Assembly: GCA_963971305.1 (NCBI GenBank)
Contig: OZ020313.1
Location: 53,764,203 to 53,828,202 of the forward strand
DNA length: 64,000 bases
Direction of reading: 5' to 3'
Source of the DNA: Arcuatula senhousia
Taxonomy: Eukaryota; Mollusca; Bivalvia; Mytilida; Mytilidae
Position numbers and translations under genes: made by a program. This document shows positions 28,901 to 40,900 of the stretch, piece by piece. The notes under the pieces are model-generated. The model worked only from the letters and a program-made list of their open reading frames with translations. It was not told where the DNA came from and did not search any database. Numbering within the stretch: position 1 is the first letter of the stretch; every line of letters starts with the position of its first letter.

Positions 28901-31900
28901 TTCATTTATATTTCGAAAACCGTAAATATCGCTTCAATTTTTTTTTTCGTATTATTAAAGGGAATGTTTTGCTCTATCACCCTACAAAATTTCAGAACCC
29001 TGCGAACCTAGGTTACCGAGATATTGCAATGTCCTATATAATGACCTAATCCCGTTTCCATGGAAACGGTGGCCATTTTGAAAATTTTAAAAGTCGTTTG
29101 CAAAACTTCAGGTCACCCTTTATATGTTCCCAAAGTTTCATATTCATCGGACAATTCATCTCTGAGAAAACGCGAGGACATTATTGTACGGAAAGAATAA
29201 ATAAAAAGAAAGAAGAAGAAGAATAATAACTAGGTATGATTGTGTTTGGATGCAAACACGAATGTCTCCCAAACAAACTCCCATTGCCACTATTCTCTTC
29301 AGCATGTCAAAAAACCCTTGAATATCAAATTTCATGTAAATCGGAGCACTTTGAAATTTTGGCAGCCATCTTGGATTCAAAATGGCCGCCATCGTCAAAT
29401 TTTAATTTTAGTTATAGAATATATCTCGCAACATCATAATCTATCAGTATACCAATTTTCATCATAATCAGACCACTTTGAAATTTTGGCAGCCATCTTG
29501 GATTCAAAATGGCCGACATCGTCAAATTTTAATTTTATTTATGGAATATTACTCACAACATCATAATCTATCAGTATACTTATTTTCATCATAATCAGAC
29601 AACTTTGAAATTTTGGTGGCCATCTTGGATTCAAAATGGCCGCCATCGTCAAATTTTAATTTTAGTTATAGAATATTACTTGCAACATCATAATCTATCA
29701 GTATACCAATTTTCATTATAATCAGACAACTTTGAAATGTTTATTAAAATTTTGACCGATTATCTCCCTTCAAATCACATTTTCATTTATATTTCGAAAA
29801 CCGTAAATATCGCTTCAATTTTTTTTTTCGTATTATTAAAGGGAATGTTTTGCTCTATCACCCTACAAAATTTCAGAACCCTGCGAACCTAGGTTACCGA
29901 GATATTGCAATGTCCTATATAATGACCTAATCCCGTTTCCATGGAAACGGTGGCCATTTTGAAAATTTTAAAAGTCGTTTGCAAAACTTCAGGTCACCCT
30001 TTATATGTTCCCAAAGTTTCATATTCATCGGACAATTCATCTCTGAGAAAACGCGAGGACATTATTGTACGGAAAGAATAAATAAAAAGAAAGAAGAAGA
30101 AGAATAATAATAAGAAACCGGACAAAAACAATATGTCTCCCAAACCTTTGTTTGGGAGACATAATAAGAAACCGGACAAAAACAATATGTCTCCCAAACC
30201 TTTGTTTGGGAGACATAATAATAATAATAATAATAAGAAACCGAGCAAAAACAATATGTCCCCGACACTTCGTGTTCGGGGACATAATAACTAGATGTGA
30301 TTGTGTTGGGGTGCCAACACAGAAGTCACCTCCCGTTTAAACTGCATGTATTTCGAAGTGACATATTGAACTGCATCACCATATAAAATTGTGTTGAAAT
30401 CTGTCAAATAGTTTCCAAGATATCCCCTTTTTTCAATGTTCGATGGCGGCCATTTTGAAAATGGCGGCCATCTTGATTTTTTCGAATTGGCCATTCAACT
30501 TCCCTTACTCCCAACTACCTAAATACCAAATTTGGTTACAATCCGTCAAGTAGTTTTAGAAATATCCCATTTTACAATTTTCGATGGCGGCCATTTTGAA
30601 AATGGCCGACGCGCAAAATTTTTTCTTAGTAAAAAAACCATCTACATATAATGGTCTATTAATATACAAAATTTCATGCAAATCCATCGAGGTTTAGGTA
30701 GATAAATTTAGCGGACAAAATTTTGGTCAATTTTTTACGGCGGCCATTTTGAAAATGGCGGCCATCTTGAATTTTTCGTATCTACCATTCAATTTCCCTT
30801 ACTCCCCTCTACCTACATACAAAATTTCATCGAAATCCATCCAGTAGTTTCCGAGATAATTTTTTGGTACCCTAATTTGAGGGCGGCCATTCTGAAAATG
30901 GCGGCCATTTTGAAAATTTTAAAACCATGAGGCCCACCTACATATGCAACCCTATATATATTCCAAGTTTCATGAGAATCGTTTCAGACACTTTTCTGTA
31001 ATCTTGCGGACAAAGCTGCGTCAGAGAAAAAAAAATAATAATAATAATAATAAGAAACGGTGCAAAAACAATAAGTCTCCGACACTTCGTGGTCGGTGAC
31101 TTAATAATAAGAAACCGAGCAAAAACAATATGTCCCCGACACTTCGTGTTCGGGGACATAATAATTATAGAAAAAATGAGATGTGGAAAAAGTGTACGTG
31201 ACACAACCTACAATATACTAGTAAACGTAATTTTAAAACATCCACAACGGAAAACAGCCAGCAGCCTTCAATGTGACCAGCGGTTGCTGCTCGCTGTTTT
31301 TCAATTGGCCCCTGGATTGAACATAAACTGCATATGATTCAAGCCCAATCTTAAAGTGCAATGAAAGACCCTCTTCTTGACAAAATACAATTAACATAAA
31401 TTCGACTAAATACAAACATAAGCTTTGAAAAAGATTCCTGGATTAGGACAGGCACATTAAAAATGTGGCGGGGTTATCTTATATACAAACGTATAAGTAT
31501 AAGATAGTTCTGCGGACTGAAAATATCCAACACACTATATGCATTTTATGAAATAACTAATATAATTAGTTAAACAGTTTAGAATTTTAGTTTTCAAGTT
31601 TTATGTCTACGAAAAGTTAATTTTTGTACACAAAAAAAAAATTGTCAACAGATTTTTTGTTTTTTTGTAGTTTTTAAAAATATCATATCTTTTATTTCCA
31701 AATCAGGAGCCCAGTGGGAGCAATGAGAGTTGTACAAAAAAGAGGAACAGAACATATTTGATAGATTACAAAATATACATACTTGTCAGACAGCATGATG
31801 ATACAATCTCACTGAGATATTAATGTTCATATAAATATAATATTAAATTATGAATAGAAATACTAGTTTAGATATTAGTTTAGTTCAAAATAGCTTTGTC

Positions 31901-34900
31901 TAGTATAAATGTGGCAGTGGCTGGTAGTATGTCAGTGTCCTTATTACTTAGAAAAAATATCATTTTGCTCTTTCTTATATTTATAAACGATATAGTTGCT
32001 GATATTGAATCGTCTATTAAATTATTCGCAGACGATACGAGTTTATATCTCATTGTTGACAATCCAGAAACCACTGCGACTATTTTGAACCGAGATCTCC
32101 GAAAAATTCACCATTGGTCAGACAAGTGGCTCGTAACGTTTAACTCGCGTAAAACTGAAACACTATTTGTATCAAGAAAAACCAACCGACAACAACAACC
32201 TGACTTGTACTTAAACAATGATGTGATATGCACTGTCAAGCAGCATAAACATTTAGGTCTCATGATCTCAGAAGACGGTGGATGGGGTAGTCATATTGAA
32301 ATGATAGTCACTAAAGCCTTTACTCGTCTTAACATATTACGCAAGCTGAAATTTATTTTAGATAGACGGACATTGGAACAACTATACCATTCATTCATTA
32401 GACCTATCATAGAGTATGCAGACATTATTTGGGATACTCAGACTGCTATTCTTATACATAAAATTGAAAACATTCAAATAGAGGCTGCGAGAATTGTAAC
32501 TGGTGGTACTCGCTTAACTTCGATCTCAAACTTATACACCGAAACCGGACGGCAAAAACTAAGTGATCGACGGGAAAAACATAAACTTATTCATATGTAC
32601 AAGATCGTAAATAATATGACACCACCTTATTTGTTTGATTTACTACCAAATAGGTTTGATCAAATCCATGATTACCAAACTCGGAATTCCGGTACACTGC
32701 GACCACTTTACACGCGAACTTATCAGTATTCAAATTATTTTCTACCCTCTACAGTGCGATCATGGATTATGCTACCCAATGAAACTCGCTCAGCTTCTTC
32801 TATTAATATATTCAAATCGCGTCTTAACAACAACTTACATAAAATACCAACTTTTTACTATTGTGGATCCCGAAAGGGTCAAATCTTACACGCAAGACTT
32901 CGCTTAGGATGTAGCGAGCTAAATAAAGACCTTTTTGACAAAAACTTTATTCCATCACCGTTATGCCGCTGTGGTGTTGTAGAAACACGAGCTCATTTTC
33001 TTTTAAAATGTCCCTTATACCAACCACTAAGACAACAACTTATCTTAAATTTGCAAGTCCCTGTTAGAATAACTCCTGAAGCATTACTTTTTGGAGTCGA
33101 TAACATATCCGATGACGAGAATAATCAATTGTTTCTTAGCGTTCAAAATTTTTTGATCAGAAGTAAGCGCTTTAATACTTAACCATCGTAAAAAGCACTT
33201 AACAACGGTGAACAGACAAAAAAAAAAAAAAAAACCTCAACCTCCTCGCATGCACCTTCACTTGCACACGTACCTCCGTATTTCACTGCACGTTGCACAT
33301 TTGCACTCAAATAGTAAATCACGTTCATGTTTTATTTGTATTCTAAGTCGATTCTTGAGTCAAGTCGGATAATGCTAAAATAATGTAAATGAAAAGTTTT
33401 CCGGGAGACGGATTTATATAAGGCTTCAAGTCTTGTTTCTGAATCCCGTGATTAATTTGTTGTATTATTGTCACATTGTCTCATATTCAATATTTGTAAA
33501 ATTCGCAAATTAATTAATAAATATGTTTACACTAATATCATTTTGAATTTGGGTTACCATTTTACTCTTAAAATTGAAAAAAATTTCATTCATTTCATTA
33601 TTAATATTTGTAAAGCTTTACAAAAATGAACATTCATGATAGAATAAAATGAGATGTGGAATAAGTGTACGCAACACAACTTACAATGAGCTTACATGTA
33701 AATCCGGCCTTAAACACGCACATATTATTAATTTTTGCTTGTAAACTGCATTGGTTCATAAATGTACCACCAAGAAAATTGGGATGAAAATATGTGATGT
33801 TTGTAGACAAAATGTCTTTAATTGATTCATGATATATGTTTTAGTTTTCATGTGAATATCATTACTTTCATCTTTTTGTCTAAATCTAATGCATTTTCAT
33901 ACTCATTTTTTATTACCTCTTCCAGTATGACTATCCAGAAAATAGCAGCTGTTAGTTTCAACAAGATCAACCATATAGTACCGAAAAATGACTGAAAGTA
34001 AAAAATATTTCATAGCTCGTTAATGTTTACTGATTGCGTCTCGCCCTTTCGAGCTTTTGACATTCTAATGCCACATTGGTACCTCTCTAATTCTATCGCT
34101 GCTTCTTTCATATATATATCACAACGTGGTTAAAAGTTGTATATCATGTTTGTTTATAAGTCTGAACTTTCTGAACAACTTACGGATGTTTTTATAACAT
34201 TAAAGCAAAATAACATGAATAATGTATACTAAACTGATGTATCATTTGGTAATAAAATGATTAAATGCTTGATAAGATGAGGCCATCCACTGATAATAGT
34301 ATCAAAAGTATCCACAGAATCGCTATAAGCCCTTTTCCAGCATTCAAATTTTCCTATTGTTTTTATATTTCTTTATTTTCTTCGCTGTTTCATATTATTT
34401 GCTCTTCTAAATATGACTAGAAATTAGTAATGATGTACCAATGGGGCATTCGAATGGCAAAAGTCCGAAAGGGCACAGACAAAACCAGTAAAACAACTGA
34501 AATTCTATCAAAAATGAACTCAAGTAGTAACGAAATTTAATCCATGTGTTCCGAAATGGTACACAGGAGATATTGCAACACATGTTTATCAAAATGGTAA
34601 GCAGTATACTATCGCGCTAGGGATCATGGGAAATATTTTAATGATATTCAATCCCCGAATTCGGGGATATTACCCACAATCCTTAGCGCGATAGTATAGA
34701 GGTCAGTGTTGATAGACGCTCCCTCTGGTGATAGATTGTAAAAAGTGAGATCAAAATCGGAATCACAGTTGTAAAGAGGCACCAATGGGGCATTCTAGTG
34801 TCAAAAGTCCAAAAGGGCAACGACAAAAACGACAAAATCCAATATTTTTCTACAAGTGCACGGTGTTTACCGTAATATTTTTATGCAAAGACAGCAACCG

Positions 34901-37900
34901 TGGAGCAACATCACCTTGTGTTCGCAACTTTTGTATCAAACAGGACGCTCTGCCAAGGAAATTGATGTAGTCCAAAATTCGAACTTTATTTTGCAACGCA
35001 AAATCATTGTGATTTTATGAATACCGGTATATTTACATTTATATTATCATTAGGTAATTGAAACTACTATAGAGAATTTATTGTATTTCTTTTGGAAACA
35101 AGTGCGACATAATAAAATTGGAAGATAAACAAATCTTACTATGGTATGTAACTTCGGAGACTGTGTCTTAGAACCAACCAATCCGACAATGGCATTTGCT
35201 ATGGTCAAACATCCAATGGCAAGAGTACAGCAAACAAAACCAGCCAATGCATTGTGGAAGTTAAAACTGTATATACTAATAAACCGGAATAAACTACTCA
35301 GTGCGTCAGATGTGATCAGATCGCTGCAAACGGTTGCAAGACTGGTAAAAACTAAACTCGCACCTACAATCTAAAATATTTTAGTTGTAAATTTAAAAAT
35401 AGTCAGCACATCCAATTGCAATTTGAAAAATTAAAAACACAAAAGACGGTTTGAATTCTTTTGTAATTATCATAACTGCTGATCATTTTCTACTTAAAAA
35501 AAGAAACGAAAATTTAACTCAATATTTTCCATTTTTGTTTTTAATTCAAAGTCATTTTTAATGTTTTCTTTGGAAAAAAACTAACAAGTTTTGAGCTTTG
35601 CAAAGACACTTCATCTTTCGAAAAAATAACATTTAGAAAATTAAGTTATGCTAGATGTATATGTTGCCGACTTGAAACATCAAACAATATTTGACAAAGA
35701 CAATTTAGAAAGTTAACATTCATAATGGAAACAAGTACAAAACCAAGCAAAAGTTTGAACATCTGCTCACAAATAAATACCCCCCCGATCCCAAATATAA
35801 ATTAGATCTGATTTTAAAACAAAAGTGACATCTACATATGTCAAAATAAATCTTCTATGTGGATATGAGATTGTAATTAACTCCTTGTCATTTAATGACT
35901 AAGTCCATGTTTTGATTGTACTGGTAACTCGTTATTTACTCGCAAATATCTCCTTAAGAACTCAACGTTACCGTAAATGTCTCCCGTCTTTATTAATAAA
36001 CTTAGAAAGAACTCGAACTCCTAGACGATTTCTATTACGACTTAAAGAATAAACAATAAAAGGTTATTAGGCGTTTCTATAGATTATCAACTGAATTTTG
36101 ATAAACATATATCAGAGATTTGTAAAAAAAAAAGCCGAAAGGCAATTAAATGCTCTTAAAAGGGTGGGGAGATTTTTAAACAAGCTTGGTAGATTAACTA
36201 GTTATCACTCATATATATTGTCAAATTTTAATTATTGTCTTGTGACATGGCATTTTTGCAGTGAAAAAAAACACCAAGAAAATGGAGAAAAGACAAGAGA
36301 GGGCTTTAAGATTTATTTATAATGATAACAATTTATGTTATGATCAGCTGCTAGAGAAATCTAAGTTACCATCACTAAAAGTTAGAAGACCCAGAACCAT
36401 TACTATGGAAACTTTCAAAATCATACACAAAGAAAGCCCTGTATATCTACACGACTTAGTTAATACTAAAAAACACAATTACTATTTAAGATATAGCTGA
36501 AGTACCATCAGTATATAAATACAACAAGATATGGTTTGAAATCTTTTCGATATTTTTCATCAAAATTGTGGAATGAGCTACCAAACCACATAAAATCGGA
36601 AACAAATTTAAACCAATTTTAAAAATTACTAAACACCTGGAATGGTAGCACATGTCACTGCAATGCTTGTCAATAATAGTGCTTGCTTATATCTAAATTA
36701 TTTATCTTACTGTACTTATGCATGTGCTGCTTTTATGTTTGCCAAAGTTGTTATGCTTATGCTTTTTACCTGCATGATATGTGTGCTTTATTTGTTTGTA
36801 TGTATTTTAGTCCTCTAGTATAATACTAGAGTTTGTATTGTATGCATGTCCATGTTATGTTTTATGTTTCTCTATGTCTTTATGTAAGTCGATTAAAAGC
36901 TCACCAGAGCTTATATTATTTGTATATTGCTAATCGACTATATATAAATAAAGCTTATTTGATTTGATTTGATATTTGCTTGCTGACTATATATAAATAC
37001 ATAAAATGATGCTTGCTAAATACTCACCAATGATATAATTTTAAGAATTACTGATTTTAAGGTAGCAGGTTTTCTGAAATCAAATAAATAAAAGCTATTA
37101 ACTTTTGATACAGAAACTAAATTTATGTTTCTGAAGATCAATTAAAATTGTTTCCTTTTTATTTTTGTGGGTACTAGTAATTTTGATCAATATTTTTTTG
37201 ATTTCATTCAATTGTTGCTGATAAAGGGTTTCTCCTTGATATACATATACGGAATAAAACCGATTTAATCGTTTTTATAGATTCCAACTTGTGTATTTTG
37301 AATTTATTGCTAGGAAGCAAAGGAAAAGTATAAAGGCAATTATGAAAAGTAAGTTGTATTTTAGACAGCGAAAATGTGAATTAATCGTGCTTAACTTGAG
37401 ATTCCAATAATACACCAATCAAACTTTATTTGAGGGACTACAGTCTTGTAAAGACAATTGAATCAAAGCGCTATAGCGTAAATATAGAAAAAAATGAGAT
37501 GCGGAATAAGTGTACTCGAAAAAGCTCAAATAACAAGCGATAATGCCAGAGCCAATTTTAAGCACTAAAAAGAAGAAAGTATATCATCAAAAACAAGATA
37601 CAGCTTTCATAATATACAATTCATCAACTCAGATATACGATATTTGTAGAAATCAATCTATTAACGAAGGTACTTTCAACGCACGTTGCTACAGACCTAT
37701 ATCTCTATGTATAGTCACGACGTTAAACTTCCTAGTTAATTTCTATAATATATATAAATATTTCGCGTAAAAATTGTTTCAGTCCTACGAATTCTGACTT
37801 ATCATAGAAATTAAAAATAAGAATTAACATAAAAAATATTGAATTAAGGATAAAAAAAAAATCAAACAGGAAAATAACACTTTGAAATAATACAAAAGAA

Positions 37901-40900
37901 TTGAATATTTGTTGAGAAAAGTGTATAATGTGTAATGGCTAAATGTTAAGTAAAAGGTCAAGAATGCTCAATTATCCATGAACTGGTGTATTGATACAAG
38001 AAATGTAGTGCATATTTAAATCGCATTTATATAGGGGTATAAAGATGTATTCATTAGATTAGAGAACCTGTATAACATTTAATACATTGAAACAATAAAA
38101 ATAAACAAGATCAATATTACAATATAGACCCTGTAGAAGGAATATTCCCTGACCAATTTCTGTCTAGCATAAAAAAACGCGAAAATCAGCTTGTTATATC
38201 ACAACATATGGCGAGCTTAAAAGTTGGCCTTAAACGACAACAAAAAATTAGGCAGCTACCTGTTTAAAAATGTGAATCTAACAGTTTAGAAATGTAATAT
38301 TTAAAAGCCACAACCACAAAGACAAAACAAAAATGAAAACCAATTAATAGAACGATCCAAATTTTTCAAACAATTTAACTTACTGTTTATGAAAATTCTT
38401 GACAAAGTCCAAGAACATAGGTAGAAAGCCATAATTCTTCACACACAAAAGGTAAGACTCTTTAATTCTCTCCTTTTCGACTTCGGAAATTTGCGATTGG
38501 CGTTTTTGGATTTTGATAACAGTATAATCAGCCGCAAGAATACTTGAAACCTATAGAGTACGAGAAAAAATGAGTGTGACAGCAAAAGAAAAAAACCGTA
38601 AATAATGCACAAGTTAGTATTAAATACTAACAGAAAAACAAAAATTATCTGCGCTGGTACTTTTACATAATTAAGTTTATGTACAGATATATATAAATTC
38701 TGACATTGGCGCTAACCAGTCGTTGATTTTCCGTATAATATTACCTTATAATCGTCTATAAAACAGCTGCTGTATTTATTTTTTGGAGGATGAAAACTGG
38801 TCTCAAGTTTCTTTTAAACGTTTGTACCTATTGTTTACAACTAAAGAATAACAGTCATAAATACAATGGTTATTTGAATTTAATTTCAAATGTTAAAAAG
38901 GACAGACTTTGATGTTCCTTTCGACTCGAGTTCATTTCGTTTACATTCCCTACAGTTTTGTTGTTATATGTGTTTTTGTTTGTTGTTTGGTTTGTTCTTG
39001 TGGAAATTTTATGCCTGCTAATTTTGTCTGTGCCTTATCTGATTTTACGACGTTGGATGGCTCCATTGGTACACCTTTACTTCTATCTAATAGCATAGAG
39101 TTAGTTACGTGTTTAAAATATCCGTTTCTAGGCCCATGCCATGCTTCATTTTAAATCCCACCTCTCTTTTAACCACCTACCTGACAGACTATGCAAACAA
39201 CCAGTATAACTATATATACACCAATAACACGCCCCAGCTGTGAAGAGTAGATATCATAACATCCCGGGGACCCAGTAATGCCACACCTGTAATCCATTCC
39301 TCTTGTCCCACAACAGCCCACCTGAAATCAACCATTATGTGCATTTATATCAACTATTTCTTTAACATTAAGTGATTTCATTTTGATGCATTTTATCTGT
39401 CCGTATACAACTTCTTGTGTAAAATGAAAAAAAACCCTTACAAATAAACAAAAATTTTCAAATTACATTGACAAAAAAAGATAAAATAAACCAAGGATAT
39501 TTGTTAGATAATGGAATGGAGATAAAACCCGAAACGTGAGGGCAAAGAAAATAATTAAAACAAAAAGGATTACTCTACATCTTAAGATATTTCAACAAAT
39601 AAAACGGTACATGCATAGGTTTCAGCCTCCAAATCTGCACATATAATAGGTCGCTTTTTATTACCTTGCTGGCCTTCACGAACATCAGAATTACAAATAC
39701 CGAAACGCGGGTATAAACAGTTAATTTGGATATGCTATATATCGATATTTAAAGGAGTTACCTCTCATCAGTAGCATTTAAATCAAAACATTGGAAGGTC
39801 AAATTCCAAAACTGTTGAAAACGAAAAGTAATGAACACCAAAACGTTCGAACAAGGAAGCCAAATCCAACACAAAGGATATCGACCATGTGCATTACAAG
39901 GAAAGAAACCTGGTGTTTTAAACAACTTTGAATTTAAAAATCGGAAATTTCAGCGACAAAAATCTTATAAATTTTATGGTTAATCATGTCAGACAAGTCT
40001 GACGACTTGCGTCTTAGATCTTAGATCTAAATCTTGAGTAGACTTTCAACAAAGCTCTATGACAAACGTTATGACTTCAACTTTCCAATCCTTTTTATGT
40101 AGCAAGATTCCGTCAGCTCTTGTATCAGGATATGATAATTAATGTGTCGTACTTTTTCTAGGAATTTCAATATACCTTTGTTTAAACAAGTAAATACAAA
40201 AATTGCCTTAAAAACGATATTTTCTTTTTGAGCAGTACATTAAATTGGAGACATTTGTAGTCGTATACTTCAGTGACTACTGACAAGTTTCCCATTTGAA
40301 CTTTGACTTACAGTTGAGAAGAACTTCTGCCATTTCTCATGATATCCACTTATAAGTACCGAAGACGTGAGGTTGTATCTGTTGGTGAAAACTGTCAAGT
40401 GCCATTCTAAATCATGGTTTACCTGCAAAAGTAATGTTATAACAATTGAATGCAAATTGATAGACCATAGAATTATCTTATAAGGTATAAACTCAATCGT
40501 ATTGGCCAGATTGGTCACTGGTTAATTATCTTACTTTGTTCAAATCTTACCAAAAAGATTGAGAAATTGAGCTCCACCAAATCTTGTGATTAGAATAGAG
40601 TACAATACGGGAATAAGTCTTGAAAATTGCCCTGTTTTAAGCAAGTGCAGCGAAGCCTTATGTAGTCTATAGATTATGGATGCTTTTCGCTTCGTTTTTT
40701 ATTTAAGTCTAGACGAAGGAATTTCCCTGCTTTTAGACAAAAAGGACCAAATACTTTTCCTTCAATCTCACATTTCGTTATATATTGATGATGTCCTTTC
40801 ACTAAACAATCCTCGATTTGGTGACTATTTACATCTCATATATCCGAAGGAACTTCAGATAAAGGATACTACAGATTCTAGGAGTTCCGTTTCATATTTG

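Noticed and set aside
28252..29467. Small open frames of 60-85 codons in the 28-29.5 kb repeats
   Set aside because: They are identical in both 881-bp copies, present in several frames, and consist of repeat sequence.
30133..30285. Hairpins as intrinsic terminators
   Set aside because: No bacterial context; they sit in an intron within repeat units and are followed by AAT repeats, not T tracts.
23932..38550. Treating linker exons as last exons of separate tetraspanin genes, because an in-frame TAA follows
   Set aside because: The stop comes only from the GTAA of the donor. The next module's first exon has a matching phase-1 acceptor and no ATG at all four junctions, and the junction at 5847 has no such stop.
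40551..40618. Candidate TM3 exon of module 1
   Set aside because: Its length of 68 breaks the frame. The 75-base exon at 42557-42631 fits in phase, length and hydrophobicity.
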